51,776 nucleotides of DNA from a virus, in IMG/VR virus record IMGVR_UViG_3300025133_000153, positions 1 through 51,776 of that record; one strand, written 5' to 3'. The position numbers were made by a program, and so were the translations under genes. The notes under the pieces are model-generated. The model was not told the DNA's origin, searched no databases, and saw only the letters and a program-made list of their open reading frames with translations. Below are positions 10,701 to 20,570 of the stretch, in pieces (within the stretch, counting starts at the first letter, position 1; each line of letters begins with the position of its first letter).

Positions 10701-11676
10701 TGCTGCTATGGGACAGGCTGGTGCAGGTGCGTTACAACAGGCTCTCGCAGGACAAGGCGCACTTACCGGACAAGGTATTGGCATGGGCATGCAGGGACTC
10801 GCGGCACAGCGAGCCGCTGCACAAGCAGGTGCAGGACTTGGTGCTCAGGGACTTGGAGCGCAACGTGCTGCTGCAACCCAGGGTGCTCAACTAGGATTAC
10901 AAGGACAACAGCAAGGGTTCCAGGCTGGTCAGGCAGGCGCACAACTTGGCATGACCGGACTACAACAGGCTGGTCAATTAGGGCAACAGGGTTATGGCAC
11001 GATGGGCAGAATGCTAGGACAGCAGCAAGGTGCTATAGGCGCACAAGGTCAGGCGTTTGGTCAAATGGGCCAGATGGGTGCTCAGATGGGTCAGCTTGGT
11101 GGACAGCAGATGCAATTAGGCCAACAGCAACAGCAACAGCAGTTGCAGAGACTACAGGCGATGGAACAGGCTGGTGCTCGTACCCAGCAGGAACAGCAAC
11201 GCGACTACGATATCGCTTATCAGGATTTCCAGAGACAGCAGCAATGGCCTCAACAGCAGATCGGATGGCAGTTGGGTGCTATGAGACAGTTACCGTACCA
11301 GAACACGCAGGTAGTTGGTCAATATGGTCAGGCTCCAAGCACTGCTTCAGATCTTGCTGGAGCATACGGTGCCTACAGTGATTATCAATCGGGTCAAACT
11401 GCTGATCCTGCGGCTGATGCTGCTGCGGCGGCTGGAGATGTCGCGCCTACGCCAGATGCTGCTGCTGCGGCTGGAGATGTCCAACCAGATAATGTCCCAC
11501 CACCAGGTGACGATCCAACTAACGTGTCTGATTTCGTAGAAGATCCGTCATCACCTTGGGCGGGGGGTGGATATATTGGTGCCCACGGTGGCTACTTATC
11601 AAGCAGTGGCATCCTAGCACCATATCATAAGAAACTTATAGACGGACTATATGCAGGCGGGAGGATAAACTACTAA
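7789..11676 (+). CDS. Very large Gln/Ala/Gly-rich virion protein
   Basis: A 1295-aa protein. ATG 7789 overlaps the previous stop by eight bases and is preferred to the GTG at 7780. Residues 1-400 contain three Gly-rich motifs of the form GGIIGLQxGG (near 45, 228 and 345) and a tandem 30-residue repeat. Residues about 400-1190 are almost entirely Ala, Gln, Gly and Met in helical heptad-like runs, a composition expected of a long extended or coiled-coil protein. The C-terminus repeats a DAAAAAGDV unit and ends AGGRINY. A tape-measure or internal virion role is plausible, but no known family is recognised. Confidence 0.65.
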   Translation: MPKRYPEYQEGGMPSQVPTDIQRLIKRMMEAKTDRAEEVIPDMAYGGIVGLQGGGMLPKKPKKRSLADQLSREQLRELFYRPRLRQDIPMEDHPQITEDMLPGIEEQFSRLQGELGGGAIRRPEYGGSIIPRPEWGGGGGAVPRPEWQGEIDPSSVEENFRRLQGELGGGAIRRPEWQGKIDPSSVEENFRRLQGRLGGVTPRIPPQVTPGMLKELERSNLLRGNASGGIIGLQDGGVIGAFQDKLGGLRDRIQSIRDIPGALRDRIPEGIRERIGDYMEDLPRLPGPRAEKIDFDDLPSRREMLEFRLPGPGQGLGEGSLLDPDREKRRGIIPLLLDRIRGRAGGGVIGFQAGGNPYQQQMVQSYVSPEVAQPYADLTSRIQQVGAQPYTPYGGQRLAATTGDQALARAAYGAYGRGAGPAGTQQAAGTMGQAGQMLGGAYQGMAGLQPQYAQMAGQFGQAAQGALGQAQQDAGALRGAAGQAQMRGDLAAAGMRQTGAAAQAQQQALGAGQAAQGLRAQQEQQQLGAQQEARGRIAQTQMQGLGQQMGAAGQQALAAQQQFGAGQQALGAGAAGQAQAREAQAAALGRQAQQAGAAGQAQMGQMGTQAQQLGQTAMGQMGATGQQGMGIGQQAMAQMTGLAGQAGQLGGDIRGQLGGTGAEARQTGQIGAKDIRQAGLESQQLGQQALAGIGAAGGRAEQASATAAERMRGIGAQAPQLQKGADLSQYMSQYTKGVTDPQLQQLQEFQRQQQQELGSQAAQAGAFGGSRQGVQAAEQAKAASQQAADIIGKGQQEAFQSAQAAFQADRAAQQQAQQTGLSAEQQAAAAQQTGIGAAQQAAAQGFGAAQQGQAARQAAAQQAVQAQQQGLAAQLQAQTAGGSAAQQAMGQQAQLAQQAAAAGQQGVSQLLAGQQAGVRAGQQGMAQQLQAAQQGMAAGQQGRDAQMRALQTGIAAGQYGSDAQMRAGQQAAAMGQAGAGALQQALAGQGALTGQGIGMGMQGLAAQRAAAQAGAGLGAQGLGAQRAAATQGAQLGLQGQQQGFQAGQAGAQLGMTGLQQAGQLGQQGYGTMGRMLGQQQGAIGAQGQAFGQMGQMGAQMGQLGGQQMQLGQQQQQQQLQRLQAMEQAGARTQQEQQRDYDIAYQDFQRQQQWPQQQIGWQLGAMRQLPYQNTQVVGQYGQAPSTASDLAGAYGAYSDYQSGQTADPAADAAAAAGDVAPTPDAAAAAGDVQPDNVPPPGDDPTNVSDFVEDPSSPWAGGGYIGAHGGYLSSSGILAPYHKKLIDGLYAGGRINY
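8211..8390 (+). repeat. Two tandem 90-bp units in frame
   Basis: Units 8211-8300 and 8301-8390 are near-identical and encode about 30 residues each (PRPEWQG-IDPSSVEENFRRLQG). Positions 8241-8279 are repeated without change at 8331-8369. A partial older copy of the LQGELGGGAIRRPE segment lies 156 bp upstream. The high identity implies a recent duplication. Confidence 0.9.
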
Positions 11677-13220
11677 TGAGTATTCTTGACTCCCAACGAT
11701 ATGTAGAGAACATGACCCGCAAGGAGATAGCGGATGCACTGAAGAAAGGTCATCCGCTGGTTCCGGGGTTCTTGTTAGCTGATAGAGCCAAACAGCTTCA
11801 GCAGAACGAAGCTCTATTGAAGGTTCTGGAACAGCAGGCTGGACTTCCACAACCCGGTCAAACGATTACCGATAAGCTGGAAGCATACTTGCGTAACCCG
11901 GATGCAGCCCAGCAACAGCCCCCCGGAGGTCCACCTGGAGGACCACCTCCACCCGGAGGTCCGCCACCCGGCGCACCACCCGGAGGACCAGGGCCGCAAG
12001 GTGGTCCACCACCACCGCCCGGAGGCCCTCCGCCCGGACCCCCTCCCCCACCGGGAGGACCACCACCCGGACCACCACCACCTAGAGCAGGCGGCGGTAT
12101 AGTCGGGTTCCAAGATAGAGGTTTGGTTGAAGATCCAGAACAAGAGTATAGGTATGAATACGACCCCGATATTGGGGGTCGTTGGAGTCTTGGTACACCA
12201 GAAGGGGAGTATGGCGCAGGGGAAAGGTCTGTTTTAGGGGATATTGGTCGCTTTATTGGACGTAGAGGTATGGATGTTTATGAGATAAAACAGGCAGGTA
12301 TATATGGGCTTGCAAGTCTTTTGGAGGGACTTATCCCAGGTCAACAGTTTAAGGGAGAGCATAGAGGTTCAGAAGGACAACTTTTAGCAAGACATCCTTT
12401 TACAGATTCATATTATGATCCTCGCGAAAAAGGTTGGAGTGGGCTAATGCGTAAGGTGCCTGTTGAGCCTAGCGCGGACGAGGCAGCGGCAGACTATGAG
12501 CGTAGAGTAGCTGGATCGGGATCTAGGTCTGGATCTGGTGGATCTATGTACCAAGATCTGTTTGAAAAGATTGATGAATACGAAGAGATGTCTTCTATCC
12601 CCACAGAATCAGAAAAGAATCGCATCAAACTAGATGCGGATCGTGCCAATTTGCTTAGAGATCGCAGGACTGGAATTGAAGCATTGATGCCTACCGAAGA
12701 GCAATACAGACAACGTAAAAGAGGTGTCGGCTTCGGTGCATTGAGTAAAGTTCTCGCCAGAACAGGCGATCCTAGAAAGCGTCAGGACTTTGGGCAGATA
12801 GGAGAAGATATTCGCGGTGAGCTAGACAGACAGTTGAGCCAGAAGCTGGGATTTGAAGAGAAACTCGCTGGTATCGATACGGACATCTATGGCGTAGAAG
12901 GTGGCTCATTAGACAAACAGGCTGCAAGAGAGCAGGCTGGTAGGGCGTTCTGGCAACCTAGACTAGAAGCGATGCAGTCTGAGCTAGAAGGAAGACAGTC
13001 GATGGCTGTAGCAAGGCTGAAGCAGCAGCAGGAGGATGAATTCATCACTCCATCAAACCTTTCATCTATCCTCAACTTCTTAAATCAACCAGAGGCTATG
13101 GAGTCTATTGACCCACAATCAAGACAGATAATCATTAGACGTATAGAACAGGCACTACTTGGTGGTGGTAATGTGCCACCGGAAGCACAAAGGTTGATGC
13201 AGATACTACAGGGTGGGTGA
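11676..13220 (+). CDS. Virion-region protein with Pro/Gly-rich linker
   Basis: A 514-aa protein starting in a TAATG overlap with the previous gene. Residues 1-75 are helical (RKEIADALKKGHPLVPGFLLADRA), about 78-135 are a PPGGPP-type linker, and AGGGIVGFQDRG follows at 138. The C-terminal half is charged and helical with coiled-coil character (residues about 270-420). The same Gly motif occurs in the two preceding proteins, so the three probably share a location in the virion. No enzymatic motif is visible. Confidence 0.6.
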   Translation: MSILDSQRYVENMTRKEIADALKKGHPLVPGFLLADRAKQLQQNEALLKVLEQQAGLPQPGQTITDKLEAYLRNPDAAQQQPPGGPPGGPPPPGGPPPGAPPGGPGPQGGPPPPPGGPPPGPPPPPGGPPPGPPPPRAGGGIVGFQDRGLVEDPEQEYRYEYDPDIGGRWSLGTPEGEYGAGERSVLGDIGRFIGRRGMDVYEIKQAGIYGLASLLEGLIPGQQFKGEHRGSEGQLLARHPFTDSYYDPREKGWSGLMRKVPVEPSADEAAADYERRVAGSGSRSGSGGSMYQDLFEKIDEYEEMSSIPTESEKNRIKLDADRANLLRDRRTGIEALMPTEEQYRQRKRGVGFGALSKVLARTGDPRKRQDFGQIGEDIRGELDRQLSQKLGFEEKLAGIDTDIYGVEGGSLDKQAAREQAGRAFWQPRLEAMQSELEGRQSMAVARLKQQQEDEFITPSNLSSILNFLNQPEAMESIDPQSRQIIIRRIEQALLGGGNVPPEAQRLMQILQGG

Positions 13221-13229
13221 TAAGTACCC

Positions 13230-16200
13230 ATGCCTAACGAATGGTATAATCTGCCTGATGGGACGGAGATCAACATACCGGACAGTGCTACTCCCGACCA
13301 ACTAAACGCCCTATTCAGCCAACTCTCCACGGAATTTCCAGACACTATCGGGTCAGCGTGGCGCACTTACGGCCCAGGTGTGCAACAAGAAGAGGAAGAA
13401 GAGGGCAATATCTTCGGGGCACTCTATCAAGCGATAGAGAATATCCCCCGTGGAATCGCAAGTGTACCACTCATGGGAGCGCAGGGTATTGCTGCGTTGC
13501 TCACGCCCCACAAGGACACAGCCGTAGAAAAGAAGCTCAGAGGAGCTAAAGACTGGCTGTATAGCGGTATCGATCCCAAGTATCGTGATTCCAAGATAGC
13601 AGGTATCGGAATGGGAGTGGGACAAATTGTTCCAATGATGCTTGGCGGTCAGGCTTTGGCTGCTCTTGGTGTTGGCGTAGGTGTGCCTGCTATGCTCGCT
13701 GCTCGTGGAATACCTATGACCAGCAAGGCCATGCAACTCATAGGTGGTGCAAAAGGAGTCCAGAGTATAGCTGCTGGCTCATTGATCAGTGCTCCCATGA
13801 TGATGGGTGATGCAGCCACTAGGATATCCGACTACGAAGAGCGTACTGGTCAGGATGTATCCGCTCTCAAGGAACTAGCGGCCATGCCGCCAGCCGCATT
13901 GATGGGTGTCTTTGAGATGCTACCGCTCTCTCTGATGCCGGGTGGTTCAGCCGCGTCGAGAAAGCTGGCACCGCTGATAGGTGCTGGTGGTGCGGACAGT
14001 GCAAGACTGGCAGCAACGAAAGCATTTATAACAGGTGCTGCAACGGAAGCCGCTCAGGAATCCACCTCAGAATTGGCACAGATGGCAACAGCCAGAGCCT
14101 TGTATGACGATGAAGCTCTGGCAGAGATGGGCTCCGATATGTGGGATGCCGGAATCATAGGTGGTGGTGCTGGTGGTATTGTCAGTGTTCTCACGAACTT
14201 GGCGATGCGTGGAGCAGGTAACAGATGGATGGGTAGTGATTTCCGGGCTGAGGACAGCATACAGCGGGAATACAAGAAGGGTCGCCGCAGTATGGCGGAC
14301 CCGATGGACCGTGGTCCGGCTGTTCAAGAAGAGGTCGTGGACGAGATCGGATTCCTATCGGACCCAGAGATATCCGAAGATGAACGAACCCAGCGTTACC
14401 ATAACCGTATTGTAAACCATTACGATCAACTCCTGGCCCATGAAAAAGCACGGGCGGAGCAATCAGGACAAGAGCCTATCACGTTTACTACAGAACGTGG
14501 CAGTGTATATGAAGTGTTACCGGGCCAGACCACAGTAAGGCAGCGCGTTGTAGATGAAGACACAGGTCTGGTAGATCCCAGAAGGGAAGCGCAACCGCCA
14601 AGTCAGAAAACATTTTTTGTTAGGCCAGAAGACGCGACTAGACTATCTCAACTTCAAGTGGCTTCTCCTATATCCTATGTGTTGGCAGAGATGCCAGGTC
14701 TCCCCGGAATGGTGGGCATCAAGGTTGCTAGTGGGGAATCAGCGGGACAATGGGTTCCGGGTGCCACACATCCAAGCCAATTGGAGTATAGTGATTGGCT
14801 CACTCAAAATGGATTAGAGCCTAGTGATGAAAATACGCGAGCATATATGGCAGAAGCTTTCGTTCCTTACAGCAGTACGCCAGAAGTAGGACTACATCCA
14901 CTTGAATCTTGGGTTGACCCGTCATTGGCAGCAGAGCAACTCGCTACGGAGGCGGCGAAACACCGTACTGGTGAAGGTTACGGTAATACTGCTCACTTTG
15001 GTAACGTGATCACAGAAGTTGTCGGTGTTGAACCATTTGTGCCACAAACTCCGCAAGAATTACGCGCTCAAGCGGAAGCACAAGCCCAGGCAGATGTCGC
15101 CAGACATACTAGACAGCGGGAAGAAGCTCAACAAGCAGAACTAGAACAGAGGCAGGATGCTGGTGCCACGTTCCTAGAACTAGACGAACTAAGTGGCAGG
15201 TCTGTCGAAGAGATCATGGCTCTGGTGCGAACTGAAACAAATCCCGAAGGGCCTATTACACTAGAAACTCTCTCTGAACTGATTCTTTCTGATCGTCTTA
15301 GCCATCTTGGTGGTGATTCCAGAAACGAACTACGGGACTTTGCGGTTCGTAATGCAGAGTCCAGCAACAGATACAACTCAGGTGCTGTTGCAGCCGCTGT
15401 TATAGGAGGTATCCCATCCATAGTTGCTGGTGCAGAGACTAGCTCCGATCTGTTTGGTGACGGTAATCAACCTATTGAGCAGCGGTTTGCAAATGCGGTC
15501 AACATGCTGGCACCACTTCTGCCTGAGACAGGAGCACTCTTAACGCAGCAAGCAAGCCTAAGCCCGGCAGATATAAATCGGATTATCCAAGAAGCTTCTA
15601 AATCTTCTGATAAGGGTGGTATTGAGGGCTTCAATAAAAAGGCGGCAGACGATCTCATATATGGCTTTGAAGGCCAGGTAGGAATGTATGATCGGGTACA
15701 GCGGTACTATCAGGACAAAGAAGTGGAGTGGCGAGAGAGTGATACTGGTCAATTGGAATTGCGTTTGGCTAATCCTACTGAGCAAGATGCTACAACCTTT
15801 ATACAAGAGGTTGTGGGAGATCAGGAAAACTCGAAAGTGTGGAGTAACCACAGCAATTTCGAGAAGCCGTTATTAGAACTTTTAGGTACAAAGAACATTG
15901 AACTCCATGCAAACAGTGATACGGGTCTGACAGGGTTTGATAGCGAAGGGTTCAAGGCATTGGTACGGGCAGTTACCGGAACAAGTGATGTTAAGGATCT
16001 AACTCCGGGTCAAAGAAAGGCTTTGTTTGGGCATATCGCCAACATGCCCACCTTCAGGACTCTCACCCGTCTTCCCGATCTTTCAAGGCCAACTTATACA
16101 ACGTCACAGATGGCAGGAGTGTTGCAGCAACTGCAAGCAAAACGTGACAATGCGACCAGAAAGGGTCCAGCATGGGTAGATATCAAAGAGTTGATTGATG

Positions 16201-19200
16201 CCACAGATCCAGAAGGGAGAGCACAAGAGTTTAACCAGGCAAAGCAGCTTGTAAGGCATTTAGATGAAGCTGGATACATCACTGCCGGAATCAGGAAGAG
16301 CCGTATTGACGGTCAGAAGAGGCTGCATTTGTATCTCAACGATGATACACGCCAGTTCACTGTGGAAGCTACTGATGCGGATACCGATCAAGAGAGACAA
16401 GCAGCCGAAGAAAAAGCGAATGAGGAAGCTAGGGTCCAGAATGAACTAGTGACCAAGATTAGCAGGGTTAAGGCCGCAGTGAGACAGCACCTAGACCGTA
16501 TGAACCTTCCGGGTCTGGATTACCAGTTGTCCGCTGATATAGATCCTGTTTACGAAGCCATCATGGGGCCTGAAGGGATTATCGCCAATCCTGAGAACAT
16601 GGCGAAATCGCTGGCAATGCTAGACGGTCCTAACACTAGGCTGTGGATCAACCTTTCACAGATTGATCCTGATGGCACTAGACCAATCAGGGATATCATT
16701 CAGGATCTTACCGAAGAAGTGGTCCATGCTTACGACCAAGAAGGTTACTGGTTTGAGAATGAATTAAATACAATGGACAGCAGGGCTTTCGATACAGTTG
16801 TTCCTGCGTCTGTCAGTGAAGAGGGCCATAAACTTGGGCTGAACTTCGTGCAGTTTGCTGAGAAGTTGTATCCTAATTTGAATCAGCAGGATCTGATGTC
16901 TGAAGCACGAGCTAAGTATATGACGGCTCTGGCTAAAGATCAGATTCCAAGAAATAGAACTGCTGGCAAGGTGCGTACTCTTAGAGAGAAGCTGGTCTCA
17001 TTCTTGACGGCTGGTATCGAATCTGGACGCGATACCGGAATGCAGGACATCTTGTCTATTTTCTCTCAATTTCAAACCGGAGAAGTAGGGCGGAGAGGGG
17101 CTCCCATCCCAGGTCAACCTAGATCTCTACGTTTATCACGGTATGCTGACCCAAGGCATATCAGAGAATTAAAGAAGGCGATAGAAGAGGGTGATACAGA
17201 CGCTGAACAACGTATTACACGGGCCATACTAGACGAAGAACAATTTAATATGGTCCAATCTGACATCCCCGAATTGACTTGGCGTGACAGGCTGTTCAAC
17301 CAATTTATGATGGACGAGGAGCTTGCGAACACGAAGCCCGGAGAGATTCCCCCTATAGGAATCAACGCCTCCGATAGAGCAATCAACGAGTACTTTAGGC
17401 AAAAGCAAGGAACACAGAAGTACACGATGCCAGAGCCCATCAAGCATAGGTTCCGCAACCAAGAACGATGGGCACCGTCCGCAGAACTTCAGGATCTTGT
17501 TGACAAACGTGCTCCAGAATTAAAAGCCGATGATGAATTGGTGGGCGAAGTTGTACTTGACGCTCTAGAAGCTCTGGTCAATCCGCTTGATGCGACAGAC
17601 CAAGAAGCTTGGAATAAGAAAAACGAAAAACAACAATTAAAGGAAACCACTGGAATTATAACACGGTTTGCCGATTCTTGGCTGAAGCCGTGGGAAGGCT
17701 TGTCTAAGGGGACACGCAGAAGGGCGTTCGCAGATTACCTAAGACGCCGTATCGCAGATGGTGCCTATCCGGTAGAGAAACTAGGGCAGCTTGTTGATGG
17801 GGTGAGAGACGGGATGCGGTCCTTAGCCGATACCAGTGCGATAGCAGCATTAAGATGGCGCAATAGTGCTGGAAATATATTTGAAGGTGTGCTACATAAA
17901 GGTGCGATTCAGTGGATTGGTGATCCGTTGGACGGATATCATCAATTCAAGGTTTACGATGAAGGTCAAGAGACATTATTGCAGATGGTTGGCAACCTCC
18001 AAAGCAAGCAGGATAGGGAATTCGCCAAACAGTACATAGTTGCACGGCGTTTTCTTGATATGAACCGAAAAATAGTTGAAGCACAGGCCGCACTGGACCG
18101 CGCAACGCAAGCAGGTGACCAAGCGAACATCGGCTTTTTCAAGCAACAAATCAAAAAGAGACCCTATAAAAAGGGCATGAAGCTTGAAGAACAGGTTCAG
18201 GCTGCACAGGAAATGGTGGACTCAATTACGGTTGAAGCTCCACACATAATTGAATTCAATGAATCCTATCAGGCACACAACATAGACAATCTAGATTTCA
18301 TGCTGTCGAAGGGTATGATCACACCGGAGATGCATGCATTCTTGCAAGACATGACCTATCTGCCACTCTATAAAGATGTGGGCATGATGCCAGCGTGGCC
18401 GTTAGGCAGTAATGGCCGCAAAGGCGGCTATATTGAGAAGTGGCTGCAATTCGGACGCATGGTCGAATCCAAAGAGCACCAGTTTGATCATGCAGTGGAA
18501 GGCTTTGATAATCTGGAAAATGTAGATTTGGTACGAAACATTCTGTACTCCGAAGTAGCTATGATCCGTGACTCTTTCACTAATACAGCCGCACGGAGAG
18601 TCGTTCGTGATACTCAGGAGCTAACAGAAAAGGGCTTCGGTGTACAAAGTATGCAGGTGGACGAGGCTGGCCCGGATGTTCTCCGCATCATGGTAGATGG
18701 TCAGGAAGAGTTTCATAAACTAGCCGATCCCCTCCTCGCTAATGCCACCATGATGTATGGATTTTCTGGTGCAAACGGATTCCTGCAATCTGCCAGGATA
18801 GCTGGTCAGGCTCTCAGATGGGGGATCATCAACTTCCCTGCCTTCATCTATAGAAACTTCTTGAAGGACGCCAGGCATACAAACATAACATACGGAGGTG
18901 CTCCGAATGCTTTCTTCCCCTCACTCAAGTCTATGCAAATAGCCGTAGCAGATGGCACCCTTGAACGAGCTAGAGAATATAGTCTCATAGCAGGTGGTGG
19001 TGGTGCTTATTACAGTCCCCAGGATTTGATAGCGGGTACGGGGCCATTCCAAGAACTAATGGAGAGTGACACACCATTAGGTAGAAGCTTGAGGACGTTG
19101 GGCCTTGGCGATGTCGGTCAAAGGATGGCGAGGAGGTCCAAGCAGCAGGAACGGTACGAAGAAATATCAGCGGAGCTTAAAGAGGGAAGAGTACCATTCA

Positions 19201-20570
19201 GAGATATTCGCGACTACATGTCGTTTATTCATGTCATGTACAGAAATATGAGGGATGTAGGCGAGATATCTGCCAGAGTAGGTGTTCACGACACGACTCT
19301 AGCTGCAACTGGTAGTCCGGCTCAAGCCATGCTGGACGGCTTGGAGGTCATGAACTATGGCAGGCGTGGTGATTCACCGTTACTCAACGCCATTATTTCT
19401 ACGATACCATTTATGGCTGGTGGTATTACCGGAATCGATAGCTTTGTACGAAGCCATGTTGGTTCCCCTGATGCCCTGGGTGCTCATCTAGTAGACCCCA
19501 GAATGAATGACGAAGCGGCCAAGTCTATCAGAAATCGTACCGTGATTCGTGGACTGCACATGGCTGCGGCATTGTTCGCCTATTACATGCTGATGCGTGA
19601 CGATGAAGCATATAAGAGGGCTGGGGAAGTTGAGAAAATGAACAACTACCTCATACCAATCGGTGATAAATATATTAAGCTGCCTATCTCTTTCACGGCA
19701 GGGATGTTTTACAAAGCCATGCCGGAATCTATCCTCAGAATGATAGACGAAGAGGATTACACGCTAGGGGATGTTGGGGCAGAGTTTGTAGATCAAACCA
19801 AAAGAAACCTTGATTTCCATGTTATGCCGCAGATCATGCGCCCGATATGGGCCGCTATGCGTAACCAGAATGCATATACGAGGGAGCCGATAGTTCCTTC
19901 CTATATGAAAGATCTGCCTTCAGAGTTTCAACGCACCGAATATACAAGCAATATGGCAACAGGATTGGCAAAGATCCTTGGTGTACTTCCGGGCGACAGC
20001 ACGTTTTCGTCTCCAATGAAGATCGAATATATGATCAGGCAGTACTTCGGTAATGCTGGTATGTACACCATGCTCGTCAGTGACCGTATTACCAGAGAGT
20101 TTACTGGACAAAATATAGTCGGTACTCGCTACGACTGGGCTCCATCGTCCCTGTTAACCGGAGAAGGTATCGAAAACTTCCCCGTCATAGGCGACATCGT
20201 GGGCGACTGGAGAACAGGGAGAAGCAATGTAGACAAGTTTTATGAGCTTAAAGAAGAAGTTGATATCTATGTGTCCATAGTGAACAAGCTCAGGAAAGAG
20301 GGCTCTCCAGAAGAAGTACAAAAATGGATTGCAGACAATGTGGATACGCGCAACTACCGTAGTAAGGTGAATGCCTTCGGAACGTATATGCAGAGATGGC
20401 GTCAGCGCAGGGACAACTTGCTGAGAAGCACTTGGATCACCGAAGATCGTAAGCGCGAACTCCTCTTCGATATGATAGAAGAACGTGACCGGATCTTGGA
20501 TGACCTGACTAGCGTTAAGGCTGGGATGAGAGGATTAGAGCCACACAATTGGGAAAGGGCCGTAATATGA
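13230..20570 (+). CDS. Giant internal virion/ejection-type protein with LPD38-like region
   Basis: A 2446-aa protein. The N-terminus (LPDGTEINIPDSATPDQLNALF) resembles the short beta-alpha unit opening many phage internal virion proteins, followed by a hydrophobic Gly-rich stretch (about 120-220). A zincin-like segment at 1145-1235 has EEVVH (1162-1166) where HExxH is expected and SEARAKYM at 1224. Residues about 1850-2240 (FIYRNFLKDARHTN, then IPIGDKYIKLPISF) match my memory of large polyvalent protein-associated domain 38. Such proteins are thought to be packaged and injected, with T7 gp16-like roles; that function is inferred. It is followed directly by the lysis genes with an ATGA overlap. 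Confidence 0.65.
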   Translation: MPNEWYNLPDGTEINIPDSATPDQLNALFSQLSTEFPDTIGSAWRTYGPGVQQEEEEEGNIFGALYQAIENIPRGIASVPLMGAQGIAALLTPHKDTAVEKKLRGAKDWLYSGIDPKYRDSKIAGIGMGVGQIVPMMLGGQALAALGVGVGVPAMLAARGIPMTSKAMQLIGGAKGVQSIAAGSLISAPMMMGDAATRISDYEERTGQDVSALKELAAMPPAALMGVFEMLPLSLMPGGSAASRKLAPLIGAGGADSARLAATKAFITGAATEAAQESTSELAQMATARALYDDEALAEMGSDMWDAGIIGGGAGGIVSVLTNLAMRGAGNRWMGSDFRAEDSIQREYKKGRRSMADPMDRGPAVQEEVVDEIGFLSDPEISEDERTQRYHNRIVNHYDQLLAHEKARAEQSGQEPITFTTERGSVYEVLPGQTTVRQRVVDEDTGLVDPRREAQPPSQKTFFVRPEDATRLSQLQVASPISYVLAEMPGLPGMVGIKVASGESAGQWVPGATHPSQLEYSDWLTQNGLEPSDENTRAYMAEAFVPYSSTPEVGLHPLESWVDPSLAAEQLATEAAKHRTGEGYGNTAHFGNVITEVVGVEPFVPQTPQELRAQAEAQAQADVARHTRQREEAQQAELEQRQDAGATFLELDELSGRSVEEIMALVRTETNPEGPITLETLSELILSDRLSHLGGDSRNELRDFAVRNAESSNRYNSGAVAAAVIGGIPSIVAGAETSSDLFGDGNQPIEQRFANAVNMLAPLLPETGALLTQQASLSPADINRIIQEASKSSDKGGIEGFNKKAADDLIYGFEGQVGMYDRVQRYYQDKEVEWRESDTGQLELRLANPTEQDATTFIQEVVGDQENSKVWSNHSNFEKPLLELLGTKNIELHANSDTGLTGFDSEGFKALVRAVTGTSDVKDLTPGQRKALFGHIANMPTFRTLTRLPDLSRPTYTTSQMAGVLQQLQAKRDNATRKGPAWVDIKELIDATDPEGRAQEFNQAKQLVRHLDEAGYITAGIRKSRIDGQKRLHLYLNDDTRQFTVEATDADTDQERQAAEEKANEEARVQNELVTKISRVKAAVRQHLDRMNLPGLDYQLSADIDPVYEAIMGPEGIIANPENMAKSLAMLDGPNTRLWINLSQIDPDGTRPIRDIIQDLTEEVVHAYDQEGYWFENELNTMDSRAFDTVVPASVSEEGHKLGLNFVQFAEKLYPNLNQQDLMSEARAKYMTALAKDQIPRNRTAGKVRTLREKLVSFLTAGIESGRDTGMQDILSIFSQFQTGEVGRRGAPIPGQPRSLRLSRYADPRHIRELKKAIEEGDTDAEQRITRAILDEEQFNMVQSDIPELTWRDRLFNQFMMDEELANTKPGEIPPIGINASDRAINEYFRQKQGTQKYTMPEPIKHRFRNQERWAPSAELQDLVDKRAPELKADDELVGEVVLDALEALVNPLDATDQEAWNKKNEKQQLKETTGIITRFADSWLKPWEGLSKGTRRRAFADYLRRRIADGAYPVEKLGQLVDGVRDGMRSLADTSAIAALRWRNSAGNIFEGVLHKGAIQWIGDPLDGYHQFKVYDEGQETLLQMVGNLQSKQDREFAKQYIVARRFLDMNRKIVEAQAALDRATQAGDQANIGFFKQQIKKRPYKKGMKLEEQVQAAQEMVDSITVEAPHIIEFNESYQAHNIDNLDFMLSKGMITPEMHAFLQDMTYLPLYKDVGMMPAWPLGSNGRKGGYIEKWLQFGRMVESKEHQFDHAVEGFDNLENVDLVRNILYSEVAMIRDSFTNTAARRVVRDTQELTEKGFGVQSMQVDEAGPDVLRIMVDGQEEFHKLADPLLANATMMYGFSGANGFLQSARIAGQALRWGIINFPAFIYRNFLKDARHTNITYGGAPNAFFPSLKSMQIAVADGTLERAREYSLIAGGGGAYYSPQDLIAGTGPFQELMESDTPLGRSLRTLGLGDVGQRMARRSKQQERYEEISAELKEGRVPFRDIRDYMSFIHVMYRNMRDVGEISARVGVHDTTLAATGSPAQAMLDGLEVMNYGRRGDSPLLNAIISTIPFMAGGITGIDSFVRSHVGSPDALGAHLVDPRMNDEAAKSIRNRTVIRGLHMAAALFAYYMLMRDDEAYKRAGEVEKMNNYLIPIGDKYIKLPISFTAGMFYKAMPESILRMIDEEDYTLGDVGAEFVDQTKRNLDFHVMPQIMRPIWAAMRNQNAYTREPIVPSYMKDLPSEFQRTEYTSNMATGLAKILGVLPGDSTFSSPMKIEYMIRQYFGNAGMYTMLVSDRITREFTGQNIVGTRYDWAPSSLLTGEGIENFPVIGDIVGDWRTGRSNVDKFYELKEEVDIYVSIVNKLRKEGSPEEVQKWIADNVDTRNYRSKVNAFGTYMQRWRQRRDNLLRSTWITEDRKRELLFDMIEERDRILDDLTSVKAGMRGLEPHNWERAVI

